Shown piece after piece: positions 18,433 to 27,551 of a stretch of 64,000 bases of DNA. A model generated the notes under the pieces. The model searched no databases. It had not been told where the DNA came from and was given only the letters and a program-made list of their open reading frames with translations. The stretch's first letter is position 1. Every line of letters begins with the position of its first letter. Made by a program: the position numbers and the translations under genes. Location: positions 186,001-250,000 of the forward strand of contig CAWDMC010000012.1 in NCBI GenBank assembly GCA_963803295.1, given 5' to 3'. Source of the stretch: CAWDMC01 sp963803295. Its GTDB lineage: Bacteria; Acidobacteriota; Terriglobia; UBA7540.

Positions 18433-19197
18433 CTATTTCAGCGTCCCCCCAAAGAATCTTACCATTCTATCCCACGCATCCTTCGCATCGTCCGCCCGGT
18501 ACCCCGTCTTGTTGTTTGGGTTCTCGAACGCGTGCCCGGCGTCAGGATAGATCTTTACGTCGATCTGCTTGCCGGCGTCCTTCATCGCCGCCTCGAAAGC
18601 CCGGACCTTCTCCGGCGTGAGGCCGCGGTCCTGACCGCCGAAATTGCCCAGCACCGGTGCCTGAATTCTCTTGATGATAGCGGGATCGGTGGGCATGGCG
18701 CCATAGTTCACCGCGCAAGCGGCGAGTTTCGGTTCATTTTCCGCGAGCAGAAGCGAATAGCCTCCGCCCATGCACCAGCCTACCGAGCCGATCTTCGCCG
18801 GATTCACGTCCGGACGAGACGCCAGATAGTCAAAAGCCGCTTGGAGATCGCCTATCGCTTGGTCTTGAGACAGGGCGCGCATCAATTCGTGCGCCTCATC
18901 GGGAGTGGCTGCCACTTTGCCCCGATAGAGGTCGACGGCCAAAGCAACGTAACCCTCGCCCGCGAACCTGCGAGCCTCGTCCCGGATCTGATCGTTCAGG
19001 CCCCACCACTCGTGGATCAGCACGAGGGCAGGGTGCTTGCCCGCAGCGGCGGGTTCAGCCAGATATGCGGTGAGAGTGCCGCCGCCGCTCTTGTAGGTGA
19101 CATTCATCGTCTTCACTTCAACCGCGCCGAGAAAGGGGACCGTCGCCCTCAGCAATCCGGCGAAGCTAAGCAGCAAAACCAGAGTTCTCCACCTCAA
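18433..19197 (-). CDS. Dienelactone hydrolase family protein (secreted)
   Basis: 254 residues if translation begins at TTG 19197, which has AGGAGG at 6-nt spacing; an ATG at 19308 lacks a site. The chosen start opens directly onto a signal peptide (RWRTLVLLLSFAGLL). The alpha/beta-hydrolase fold shows the oxyanion region HEWWGLN, nucleophile Cys in GWCMGGGYS, an acidic residue in FGGQDRG and the catalytic His in DAGHAFEN. Family enzymes open lactone or ester rings. The secreted form is common in Acidobacteriota; natural substrate unknown. It is divergent from the CRTAC1 gene. Confidence 0.85.
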   Translation of the reverse strand: MRWRTLVLLLSFAGLLRATVPFLGAVEVKTMNVTYKSGGGTLTAYLAEPAAAGKHPALVLIHEWWGLNDQIRDEARRFAGEGYVALAVDLYRGKVAATPDEAHELMRALSQDQAIGDLQAAFDYLASRPDVNPAKIGSVGWCMGGGYSLLLAENEPKLAACAVNYGAMPTDPAIIKRIQAPVLGNFGGQDRGLTPEKVRAFEAAMKDAGKQIDVKIYPDAGHAFENPNNKTGYRADDAKDAWDRMVRFFGGTLK

Positions 19198-19512
19198 AGT
19201 GCACCTCCTGAACTGTCCTTGCGGTGATTCGATTCTAACCCCGTTCGGGAGATCTCTGCCACTTAGGGTCTCGTGAAGGGCTGAACGGGACTTCGCGGGC
19301 TTCGACAAGCTTCCCCGAGCGACGGTGACAGGTTACAATCATGAGTTGAACTTGACGGGCGGCTTTCATAGGCGAGAAGCTGGAGTGGGAAGTCCGTTGA
19401 GACGCGCCCCCGCGGCCGACACTCCCCAGAACGCCGCCCGCAGAGGTAAACTCACGATCGCGTTTCTGCAGGCCGAATCGCACACTAGTCGCTTGATGCT
19501 TGGAGCCCATTG

Positions 19513-21321
19513 ATGAAATTTTCCCGCCGAAGTTTTCTGGGGTCCTCGGCCCTGCTTCTGGGGAGCACCCTGCGCGATGCCTTGGCTACGCCCCTCTACC
19601 GCTGGCGGAGCTCGCTCGTGCTCGATACCAAAGGGACCGCCGCTGCTGCAGGTCTCCCGGGCTCCGAAGAGGTGCACGTCACCTATGTGGATGTCGCCAA
19701 AGAGGCTGGCCTTACCGCAGTCAATGTCTGGGGTGGAAATGACCACAAGAAGTACATCGTCGAAGCGAAGGGCAGCGGACTCGCCTTCTTCGACTATGAC
19801 CAGGATGGGTGGCTTGACGTCTATCTTACCAACGGCGTACGCCTGGATGACCAGTGGGCGCCAGGCGAGGACCGGCACCCCACTTGCCATCTCTACAAGA
19901 ACAATCGCGATGGCACCTTCACTGACGTTACCGAGAAGTCCGGTTTGAAGCGCACCGGCTGGCAAACCGGCGTCGCCGTGGGCGACTACGATAACGACGG
20001 GTGGGACGACATGTTCTGCGGCTATTGGGGTCACAACGTCCTCTGGCACAACAACGGCGACGGAACGTTCACTGACGTCACCAAGAAGGCGGGCCTTTAC
20101 GAAGAACGAATACGGTGGGGTTCCGGCTCCACTTGGCTCGACTACGATCGGGACGCCTTTCTGGACCTCTTCGTGAACAACTACATCGAACTCGACATCA
20201 GCAGGGTCCCTGCGCCCGGTGAGACGGGGTTTTGCCAATGGAAAGGCATTCCGGTAATGTGCGGCCCGCGCGGACTACCCGGCGGCACGAACATCCTCTA
20301 TCACAACAACGGCGACGGCACGTTTACGAATGTAACGGAGAAGGCAGGGATCTCAAAGCCCGGGCCGCGTTACTCGATCACCGCGGTTTCCTACGATTTC
20401 GATGATGACGGCTGGCCTGATATCTATGTGGCCGTCGACTCCGAGCCCAGCATCCAGTTCCACAACAATCATGACGGAACGTTTACCGACGTCGGCGTAA
20501 TGGCTGGATCCGCCTACAATGAGGACGGCCAGGAGCAGGCCGGCATGGGAATCGGCGTGGCAGACTACGATTGCGACGGGCACCTGGATATTTTCAAGAC
20601 TAATTTTGCTGACGACACCGCCGACCTCTATCACAATAACGGCGATGGCACCTTCAGTGACGTGACTTTCCCCTCAGGAATTGGCACCGAGACGCAGTTC
20701 GTAAAGTGGGGCTGTGGCTTCGTCGATTACGACAACGATGGCTGGCCCGACATCATCCAAATCGACGGGCACGTGTACCCGGAGGTTGAGAAGTACAACC
20801 TCGACGCTCATTACAAGCTGCCGCGCGTGGTCTATCACAATTTAGCCAACAGCAAATTCAAGAATGTTTCCGATGAGATGGGACCTGGAATCAACGAGAA
20901 ATTCTCCAGCCGTGGCGCTGCCTTTGGAGACTACGACAACGACGGCGACATCGACGTGCTGGTGCTTAACATGAACGATCCACCCTCGCTGCTGCGCAAC
21001 GACGGCGGCAACAAGAATAACTGGATTACGATCAAACTGCTCGGTACAAAGTGCAATCGCACGGCGATCGGCGCCCGGGTAAAAGTGACAACCGGAAAGC
21101 ACACCCAGATGGACGAGGTCCACGCCGGAGGCAGCGTCATGTCGCAGAGCGACCTCCGGCTGCACTTCGGTCTCGGCGCGGAGAAATCGATCGATCTTAT
21201 TGAAGTCAAGTGGCCAACCACTTGGAAAGTGGAGCGTTTCACCAACGTCGAAGCTAACCAGTTTCTCACCATCAAGGAAGGTGCCGGAATTATCAAGAAG
21301 GAGAAACCTGCAAAAACATAA
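19513..21321 (+). CDS. CRTAC1 family secreted FG-GAP repeat protein with ASPIC/UnbV domain
   Basis: 602 residues from ATG 19513 (GGAG 7 nt upstream; an in-frame TTG directly precedes it). A Tat-type signal (SRRSFLGSSALLLG) leads into repeated beta-propeller units with NNGDGTFTDVT-like ends and calcium-binding DxDxDGW loops, for example DYDQDGWLD, DYDNDGWDD and DYDNDGDID. The C-terminal ASPIC/UnbV domain includes NNWITIKLLGT and DLRLHFGLG. Such proteins are exported and often bind surfaces or polysaccharides; no enzyme activity can be assigned. Confidence 0.9.
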   Translation: MKFSRRSFLGSSALLLGSTLRDALATPLYRWRSSLVLDTKGTAAAAGLPGSEEVHVTYVDVAKEAGLTAVNVWGGNDHKKYIVEAKGSGLAFFDYDQDGWLDVYLTNGVRLDDQWAPGEDRHPTCHLYKNNRDGTFTDVTEKSGLKRTGWQTGVAVGDYDNDGWDDMFCGYWGHNVLWHNNGDGTFTDVTKKAGLYEERIRWGSGSTWLDYDRDAFLDLFVNNYIELDISRVPAPGETGFCQWKGIPVMCGPRGLPGGTNILYHNNGDGTFTNVTEKAGISKPGPRYSITAVSYDFDDDGWPDIYVAVDSEPSIQFHNNHDGTFTDVGVMAGSAYNEDGQEQAGMGIGVADYDCDGHLDIFKTNFADDTADLYHNNGDGTFSDVTFPSGIGTETQFVKWGCGFVDYDNDGWPDIIQIDGHVYPEVEKYNLDAHYKLPRVVYHNLANSKFKNVSDEMGPGINEKFSSRGAAFGDYDNDGDIDVLVLNMNDPPSLLRNDGGNKNNWITIKLLGTKCNRTAIGARVKVTTGKHTQMDEVHAGGSVMSQSDLRLHFGLGAEKSIDLIEVKWPTTWKVERFTNVEANQFLTIKEGAGIIKKEKPAKT

Positions 21322-21447
21322 CCCGGGAGCGTGGACGTCTCACCTTCCCTCAGCCGGGCACTTCCCCGGAGTATCGCGGATTCAGTTTTCGCTGCGTTTG
21401 TGGAGCGGGATGAGACATCCGCGCTCCCAAGTAGGAAGTGAGGCCCA

Positions 21448-21996
21448 ATGAGAACCCAAGCACAACCATCCGAGAGCAAAAACGCAAATCCTCAGGACTA
21501 CGAGCTCTATATTCTCCGTCACGGGCCCGCCGCAATTCGGGACGCAGCGAAGTATCCGGATGACGGCGAACGCCCTCTCACCAGTGACGGCCGCAAGCGC
21601 GTACGCGAAGCCGCCGAAGGACTGAAGTCGATCGGCGTGGAACTCGACTGGATCGTCTCGAGTCCGCTGGTTCGAGCCGCCGAAACGGCCAAAATCGTCG
21701 AGGAGTCGCTCGACCAAGTCGTTCCACTGGATTTCTCCGATTCGCTCAGCCCTGGTGGAACGCCGGAATCCTTACTGGCCTTTCTGGCCAAGCAGCCCAC
21801 TCGCCGCCGGGTGATGCTGGTTGGTCATGAGCCGGATCTGAGTGAAATCGCGGGCCGTCTGATGGGGGCCCGCCGCGCCAATCTGGTCCTCAAGAAGGGC
21901 GGGTGCTGCTTGATCCGGTTCGACGAATTCCCTCCAGGCTCCGCGGGCGAGTTGGTTTGGTGGGTGACGCCGCGCATATTGCGCAAGCTGAAGTGA
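21448..21996 (+). CDS. sixA: Phosphohistidine phosphatase SixA-like (histidine phosphatase superfamily)
   Basis: 182 residues. The phosphate-pocket motif LRHGPA has the catalytic His at about residue 25, with the second Arg in SSPLVRAAETA and the second His in VGHEPDLSE. SixA enzymes remove phosphate from His residues of phosphotransfer proteins. The gene lies 158 bp before the CHAD-domain gene in the same direction; SixA and CHAD genes are frequently neighbours, often with polyphosphate enzymes, suggesting a shared phosphate-related role. A leader of ~20 polar residues precedes the domain. Confidence 0.85.
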   Translation: MRTQAQPSESKNANPQDYELYILRHGPAAIRDAAKYPDDGERPLTSDGRKRVREAAEGLKSIGVELDWIVSSPLVRAAETAKIVEESLDQVVPLDFSDSLSPGGTPESLLAFLAKQPTRRRVMLVGHEPDLSEIAGRLMGARRANLVLKKGGCCLIRFDEFPPGSAGELVWWVTPRILRKLK

Positions 21997-22175
21997 CGGC
22001 GGCGCAGCTATCCTGGCCATAAGCCACAGAAGCCTCCTCTTCCCCCGGCGTTAACAAACTTGATACGTAAACCTCAATATATTGAATCGACGTGATAAGC
22101 GGGTTACACTAATGCCTTCTCTGAAGGGCACAGCGGCTGGGCTGGAACCTTCAGATGGAAATTCAGGTGACTCCC

Positions 22176-23297
22176 ATGAATGCAACGACGTCCAATGGCG
22201 CCGGGGGCGGCGGTGTTTTGTCTCAGGCGACTTCGGCCGGCCTCTCTTCGAATATCGCACTGGTCGCTATTCCAGACGCACAACCCCGGCCTTCGTCTGG
22301 GGACCTCCGCAAGTGGCAGACCGTCCGCAAGTTGGCGCGAAAGCATCTTGACGACTTCATCTCCCTTCAGCCCAAAGTCCTAAAGGGAGGAACCGATGCG
22401 ATCCACGACATTCGGGTGGCCAGCCGGCGCCTGCAGCAGGTGATCGACCTGCTCTATCCTGCCCGGCCTCCGGAAATCCGCAAACTGCGCCGTCGCATCC
22501 GGGATTTGCGCCGGTCGCTCTCTGAGGTACGGAATTGCGACGTCCTGCTCGAGCGAGTTGAACAGTCGCTCGGGGCAAAGCGCATGGCCCGCCGCGAGGC
22601 TTGGCAGACAGCTCATGATTACCTGGTTGAACGCCGCTCCTCAAGCCTCGAAGAGGCCGTTCGGGAGGTGAGCAAGCTTCACCTGGCCACGGTTTATGTC
22701 AAGATGAAGCACTCTCTACAGGAGAACGCTGACCCCTCCTCGGCGAACGGCAATGCGGCTATCGGACACACGGCTGCACAGGTAATGGATGCTTTCGACG
22801 AGCAACTCCATCTTGCCTTTAGGAAGGTATTCGCCGCTTACAGGACGGATGTCGAGCGGTCGCTTGCCGATGCGACCCCTCCCGCGCTTCATGGCGCACG
22901 TATCGCCGCCAAGCGGCTGCGATACCTAATTGAGGTGCTCCAGGAACTTCAAGTGGAGGGCAGCGGGGAAGCGCTCGATTGGCTGAAACATCTGCAGGAG
23001 CATCTAGGCGACTGGCACGACCTGGAGGTGCTCGAGGAAATGTTGATCGACATGGTGGCCCGGCCCCGTTTCTTGCGCGACCAACTGGAACTGGCCATGT
23101 CCGTGGAGAGACTACTGCTGGGCAATCGCGCCCGCAGGCAACGATACGTGCAGAGGTATTTTGAGATGGTTCGGAGCCCTGAGGCTGCGAGTCAATTGTT
23201 GGCCTGGGGAGATCGAGTGCTCGGGGAAGTCCATACCGAGCCCAACGAGCCAGAAGAGCAGGCAGAGACAACGGTGCCCTCTGTGGCTGAGGGCTGA
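22176..23297 (+). CDS. CHAD domain protein
   Basis: 373 residues from ATG 22176 (AGGTGA just upstream); ATG 22155 is also possible. The CHAD domain spans about residues 45-330: paired helical bundles with conserved His and basic residues (AIHDIRVASRRLQQ and HGARIAAKRLRY), which bind polyphosphate in characterised members. No fused CYTH domain is present. The acidic tail rich in Glu/Pro (last ~25 residues) is probably disordered. It follows sixA and converges on two thymidylate-kinase-like genes. A polyphosphate-linked function is inferred from the family. Confidence 0.88.
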   Translation: MNATTSNGAGGGGVLSQATSAGLSSNIALVAIPDAQPRPSSGDLRKWQTVRKLARKHLDDFISLQPKVLKGGTDAIHDIRVASRRLQQVIDLLYPARPPEIRKLRRRIRDLRRSLSEVRNCDVLLERVEQSLGAKRMARREAWQTAHDYLVERRSSSLEEAVREVSKLHLATVYVKMKHSLQENADPSSANGNAAIGHTAAQVMDAFDEQLHLAFRKVFAAYRTDVERSLADATPPALHGARIAAKRLRYLIEVLQELQVEGSGEALDWLKHLQEHLGDWHDLEVLEEMLIDMVARPRFLRDQLELAMSVERLLLGNRARRQRYVQRYFEMVRSPEAASQLLAWGDRVLGEVHTEPNEPEEQAETTVPSVAEG

Positions 23298-23341
23298 GTT
23301 TCCTCAGAGAACGCAGGCGTTCCTGCCGCGCTCCACGGATC

Positions 23342-24178
23342 TCACTGCCACTTACCGGGGACGTAGGGCACAGCCCGTTGGGTGCCGGGAGCGCCTGAGT
23401 CCGCGATTTCCAACTGCTGAGGCTGCGAACGCCGCTTTCCCGTTGTCCTGGCTTCAACCGGTTGGGAGCCCACTGTCTCAAACAGCGGATCGCCCGGTTC
23501 CCCGCTCAGAACTCTAGCAATTCCTTCCTTGAGACGTGAGAACACGCTTTTCACATCGGCCGAGGCGTCGATCACCTGGAACCCATACTCCTGCGCCAGA
23601 AAATCGAATTGCGCGAGCAACGCCGTCTGATATTTGCGGAAGCTCTCGTACATATCGCCGCCGGGATAGAGGTCCATCCCCGCCTCCCAATAGTCAAAGC
23701 CACGCGAGAAAATCACCCGCGGGACCAATTCATCCACTCCGATACGCAGATAAAACACGGCGTCGGGCTTCAAGGCGAAGCTGTAGACACCACGAATCCA
23801 CTCGGCCGTGATACCGCGAACCATGGCGCGCGCGATGAGCGAATAAATGTAGCGATCCGTTAACACCACAAAACCAGCTCGCAGCGCGGGGACAATTTCA
23901 TGCTCCAGACGGTCGGCGAAATCCGTGGCATAGAACAGATTCAGCGTGATCGGCCCCAGGGTATGCCCTTCCTTGGCCTGCTTGATACCCTTTCCAGCCA
24001 GCGCCGAACGTGTCAGGCCCGTGTCCAGCACGGCGCGGCCCTCCTGCTCAAGCCACGGTTTGAGTAGATCGATTTGGGTGGAGCGGCCCACCCCATCGGT
24101 GCCTTCAATGACGACCAATTTGCCGGGAAGGTTCTCCAGGTTCATTCCGGGAAGAACCACCCCGTAAGTTTCTCTCAT
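23342..24178 (-). CDS. Thymidylate kinase-like P-loop kinase with Arg in place of Walker A Lys
   Basis: 278 residues. It has the dTMP-kinase layout: P-loop EGTDGVGRSTQ (about residues 25-35), DRYIYS motif (about 108) and a LID region near RGFDYWEAGMDL. The P-loop Lys is replaced by Arg, which would normally weaken phosphate binding. A ~50-residue tail beyond the kinase fold is rich in Arg/Gln/Pro and looks disordered. The start overlaps the stop of the upstream paralogue by 4 bp, so the two are translationally coupled. It may form a regulatory heterodimer with its neighbour or act on a nucleotide other than dTMP; both are inference. Confidence 0.8.
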   Translation of the reverse strand: MRETYGVVLPGMNLENLPGKLVVIEGTDGVGRSTQIDLLKPWLEQEGRAVLDTGLTRSALAGKGIKQAKEGHTLGPITLNLFYATDFADRLEHEIVPALRAGFVVLTDRYIYSLIARAMVRGITAEWIRGVYSFALKPDAVFYLRIGVDELVPRVIFSRGFDYWEAGMDLYPGGDMYESFRKYQTALLAQFDFLAQEYGFQVIDASADVKSVFSRLKEGIARVLSGEPGDPLFETVGSQPVEARTTGKRRSQPQQLEIADSGAPGTQRAVPYVPGKWQ

Positions 24179-24858
24179 GGTGCCGCCCTCATTCTCTTAT
24201 ACTGTGCCAGCCTGGACCTGACGATCTGCCGCATGTGCGCCTGCTCCACCTCAATCGGCTGAGTGGCGTCCACCACGGTAATCTCGAACTCCGGCACCAT
24301 CTTTTCGTATTCCTCAATAATCCGGCCCTGGAAAAGCCGAAAGCTGTCTTCCGGATCGTCGCTCAAGCCCAGATCCATGCCTGATTCATAATACTTGAAG
24401 CCGTTCCGCCCGCTGAGCAGGCGTTGCATAGCCACTTCCAGCGGTACGCGGAAATAAAACGCCACCGTCGGCTTCACGGCGAAGTTGTAAAGCTCGCGAA
24501 CCCATTTTGGATCCATGCCGCGCACCACGTCGCGCGCGAACGCGGTGTAGATGTAACGGTCGCACAGCACGATCGCACCGGCTTTCAGCAACGGAATGAT
24601 GTTACGCTCCATTCGATCGGCGAAATCGGTGGCGTGGATCAGGCTGAACGAGGGTGGCGTCAGCATCTGCTTCTTTTTGCCGCGTCGCGTGATATCGCGA
24701 ACCAGGGGCGATGAATTCCATTCGCTGAAAACGACACCGTAGCCTTCTGACTTCAGCCATTGATGCAGCAGCATCAACTGGGTACTCTTACCCGACCCAT
24801 CGATTCCCTCAACCACAAAAAGCTTGCCGGGGAAGCGATGTTCTCCATAGCGCTTCAT
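24175..24858 (-). CDS. Thymidylate kinase-like protein
   Basis: 227 residues. A canonical P-loop VEGIDGSGKST (about 17-27), the DRYIYTAFARD motif (about 97-107) and a LID-like segment FKYYESGMDLGLS place it in the dTMP kinase superfamily. It is longer than the usual ~210-residue Tmk and shares the YESGMDL/YWEAGMDL feature with the downstream paralogue, so the pair arose by duplication. It is the first gene of a two-gene operon. Whether it is the housekeeping dTMP kinase cannot be decided here, because the rest of the genome is not visible. Confidence 0.85.
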   Translation of the reverse strand: MKRYGEHRFPGKLFVVEGIDGSGKSTQLMLLHQWLKSEGYGVVFSEWNSSPLVRDITRRGKKKQMLTPPSFSLIHATDFADRMERNIIPLLKAGAIVLCDRYIYTAFARDVVRGMDPKWVRELYNFAVKPTVAFYFRVPLEVAMQRLLSGRNGFKYYESGMDLGLSDDPEDSFRLFQGRIIEEYEKMVPEFEITVVDATQPIEVEQAHMRQIVRSRLAQYKRMRAAP

Positions 24859-25165
24859 TTGTCCGACTCCAAACCTTTCAGCCGATTGCCCTTAGTTTAG
24901 CACACGGGCATGCTTCGTTCCAGTAAGACCTCACCTGCAGTGAATCGACTGGTGAAACCGCCGGTCCTTCACGTTTTCGGATCTCACCGGGAGTTGTCCG
25001 AACTCAGGATTCGAGACTCAGGATCCTAGCGAGAAACGACAAGGTTGGGGTCATTTTCAGCGAAAACGGAGAGTACGGGCGAAGAAGAAAGTTGGGAACC
25101 CGGCATGGCAGTGGGGATGAAAGGCCGTCACTCCCGGTTTGGCGGATTTCGCGGAGAGCTTCTCA
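24859..25165. other. Intergenic region, nothing recognised
   Basis: About 307 bp between the kinase pair and the TonB-like gene. No hairpin with a T-run, repeat or open frame with a ribosome-binding site was found. It should contain the promoter of the leftward kinase operon. Confidence 0.4.
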
Positions 25166-26338
25166 TCAAAACAGGCGGAAGGTGACCTCGACTTCTATTT
25201 GTACCTTGACCGGGACGCCGCTGCGCATGGCCGGCTTAAACTTCCAGGTCTTCACCGTTTCCATCGCCTTCTCATCCAGCCCCATGCCGGCCGGACGGAC
25301 GACGCGCGGATCGCTCACATTTCCGTTGGCGTCCACCGCAATCCACAAAACCACGACTGCCTGATACTTGGCCTTGCGGGCTTCTTCCGAATAAGCCGGA
25401 GTCGGATTGTAGATCGGAACGGGAGCGCTGACGTTGCCACCGACGCTGAAATATCCTCCGCCCGTACCGCCGCCCTGTCCCGGTCCGAGTCCGGCGCCGT
25501 TGCCCTCGCCAATGCCAGTGCCACTACCTGTACCGATCCCGCCGCCGGTTCCAGGACCGTTCGAAAGCGGACCGAGCACACCGTGAGGATCACCAAAATT
25601 GGCATCCGCCATCTGAGGCAGCTTTAACTGCGGCGCACCCAGCAGCGTCGGTTGCATGGGCAGCTTCGGGACGATATCAGGGACTTTCGCCATCGGTGGC
25701 GTAAATTGGGTATGCGAAAACTTCGGAATGTTCCCCTTGGAGGGCGGTGTCGGACTACGATCACCACCGCCGCCACCACCACCCGATTTCTTGGCGGACG
25801 CCTGCAATTGGTTCAAGTAAGGCGAGATATCAACCGGAATCACCTGCTGCTTGGGGGGCGGCTGTCCGTGCAGTCTTCGCGCGATATAGAAAGGCAGGAT
25901 CAGCGCCATCAGCACCAGTGCGTGTACCAATAGCGAGTTGAGCCAGGAACCCGGCTGCGCCCGGTAATCCTGCCAGATGTCGGGCGCCTCGGGCATCTGA
26001 TAGGACTTGGGCAGGATGTGGAGCGCCTTTAATTCGCGGAGAACGAGATATTTGGTAAGCTCGGGAAGTTGTCGGAGTTGCCTGGGCAGATCCTTATACC
26101 ACGCCCTCATTTCCGTGACCGGCAAGGGAGCTTCACCGGCGTAATACTGGGGCGGAACAGTGATCTTGGGTTCCTTGAGCTTCTGCCGGATTTGCCGGAA
26201 GAGTGAAATCAGTATGAACGGGGTCTCGAACTGCGTCAGCTTGTATTCTGCTTCCAGTTCGCGGACGGGAACGGGTGTCTGATTTTCGATTGGCGTCACT
26301 CGCGTTTGGTCTCCAACTTCGAGATCGCTATATGGCAT
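25166..26338 (-). CDS. TonB-like energy transducer protein
   Basis: 390 residues from ATG 26338 (the upstream in-frame TTG at 26350 has no spaced site). A cytoplasmic N-terminal region of ~140 residues precedes one membrane helix (LLVHALVLMALILPFYIA). A long Pro/Gly-rich periplasmic linker includes an eight-Gly run and a GTGGG-rich stretch. The C-terminal TonB domain has PTPAYSEEARKAKYQ, VVVLWIAVDANGNV and TWKFKPA. TonB-type proteins deliver proton-motive energy to outer-membrane receptors. The large N-terminal domain is unusual compared with E. coli TonB but common in Acidobacteriota. No ExbBD genes are adjacent. Confidence 0.88.
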   Translation of the reverse strand: MPYSDLEVGDQTRVTPIENQTPVPVRELEAEYKLTQFETPFILISLFRQIRQKLKEPKITVPPQYYAGEAPLPVTEMRAWYKDLPRQLRQLPELTKYLVLRELKALHILPKSYQMPEAPDIWQDYRAQPGSWLNSLLVHALVLMALILPFYIARRLHGQPPPKQQVIPVDISPYLNQLQASAKKSGGGGGGGDRSPTPPSKGNIPKFSHTQFTPPMAKVPDIVPKLPMQPTLLGAPQLKLPQMADANFGDPHGVLGPLSNGPGTGGGIGTGSGTGIGEGNGAGLGPGQGGGTGGGYFSVGGNVSAPVPIYNPTPAYSEEARKAKYQAVVVLWIAVDANGNVSDPRVVRPAGMGLDEKAMETVKTWKFKPAMRSGVPVKVQIEVEVTFRLF

Positions 26339-26756
26339 TGAGTGGAACAACTCCAGGCTTGAGCTTGCTCACCCGGCTCTCCGAGCGCAGCATACCGTAC
26401 TCCAACCAAGATGTTAAACACCCGTGCCAAGTTGCCTTTCAGAGTGGAAATTCCGCGACTTCCCCCTGATCTTCAACCGCTTACCTAAGTCTAGCACAGA
26501 GTGCCTCATCTCGGACATGACCGAGCGACGGAAGGCCCTTGAGGATTCTCCTCCGACGTTTTTGGCGCCTGTTCTCAAGAACCGGAAACCCCGTTCAGTA
26601 AGTGAGATGCGGCTACTCCGCAAAGAAGTCGTTGCCATGTCCCATTACCAAGATGAATTCAGTTGCTGAGAATTGCTGAGATTAAGACCGAACAATCAGG
26701 CTGAGGAAGTCAATTAGGGAACTTGTACCGACGGACCACTTTCTTGGGCCAAAAAA
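26339..26756. other. Intergenic region with unsupported small open frames
   Basis: About 420 bp. A plus-strand frame from 26424 to 26669 (GTG start, 81 codons, with an internal ATG at 26517) has no ribosome-binding site and matches nothing known to me. The promoter of the TonB-like gene should lie at its left end. No structured element was recognised. Confidence 0.3.
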
Positions 26757-27065
26757 CTACCATCCCAAAGGCACCAGGAACTCAATTCCGGCTTGACCGG
26801 CTCGGTCTGATCCTGATGGACCCACCCAGACTACGCGGCTGGGCACGCCCAATGAAGGTTGATCCGCATTGCGGGGTATAAATCGCAGCCTTTGCTCGGG
26901 CCAGAGGGGAAGGCAACTCATTATTTTCGCCCCAAATGTGGAGAGATCAAACGCGAAGACGCGATGCACTGAGTCGTCCGACCCTGGCCGCGAAACCAGG
27001 AGGGTCACCGTCATTTCGACTTGCGTACGTTCAGCACGGCGGTGATACTCAATGATGCGGGTCAC
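26757..27065 (-). CDS. PilZ domain protein
   Basis: 102 residues, a single PilZ domain. The c-di-GMP-binding arginines appear in HRRAERTQV near the N-terminus, and the D/NxSxxG element is DLSTFGAK (about 48-55), followed by the beta-barrel strand RVVWVGPSG and GIEFL. The RxxxR spacing is RRAER, consistent with ligand binding. It would act as a stand-alone c-di-GMP receptor in the cytoplasm. It is transcribed away from the Dabb gene across a short AT-rich region. Confidence 0.75.
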   Translation of the reverse strand: MTRIIEYHRRAERTQVEMTVTLLVSRPGSDDSVHRVFAFDLSTFGAKIMSCLPLWPEQRLRFIPRNADQPSLGVPSRVVWVGPSGSDRAGQAGIEFLVPLGW

Positions 27066-27158
27066 CCAGGGTACTCCTTTGGTTTAACGTACTAGTTATT
27101 GCACATATGATAATATATACAGAGAGCTACTCGTTGGCAAGTGAAAAGAAGGGGGAAC

Positions 27159-27452
27159 ATGATCTGTCACCTTGTCTTCTATCGAATGAAATCCGAGACT
27201 ACCGAAGCAGACGCCGATGAATTGGTTCGTGAGGCCCGGGAACGGCTGTGTAGACTCACCGGCGTCTGCAATTTGAAAGCGGGCAAGAATATCGATGACT
27301 CAGGACATTACCGGGTGGCGCTGTCGATGGATTTCGAGGATGAGGCCGCTTTGGAGACCTACCGTGTCCACCCCGATCATCAAGCGTTCGTCAAGAACGT
27401 AGCTCAACCACTGATCAGCGAAATCTGGCGCTACGATTTCTGGTGGGAGTGA
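27159..27452 (+). CDS. Dabb (stress-responsive alpha/beta-barrel) domain protein
   Basis: 97 residues from ATG 27159 with AAGGGGG just upstream; a GTG at 27141 begins a longer frame without a site. The ferredoxin-like Dabb fold is shown by the opening MICHLVFYRMK, the central SMDFEDEAALETY and the C-terminal HPDHQAFVKNVAQPL. Proteins of this fold form dimers; some are enzymes, many are uncharacterised. The AT-rich upstream DNA (TATGATAATATATAC near 27105-27119) is a plausible promoter region. Confidence 0.8.
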   Translation: MICHLVFYRMKSETTEADADELVREARERLCRLTGVCNLKAGKNIDDSGHYRVALSMDFEDEAALETYRVHPDHQAFVKNVAQPLISEIWRYDFWWE

Positions 27453-27551
27453 ATAGCGGGGAACCGCTTGCCCCTGCCTTGATCCTGCAATCAGGGCGGC
27501 ACCACCGGAACCGAACTCCAGCGAAAAGCGCAGTCGAAAGCCGGCTGATCG

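Noticed and set aside
26424..26669. 81-codon plus-strand frame as a gene
   Set aside because: No ribosome-binding site, no recognisable protein feature, and atypical composition for this genome.
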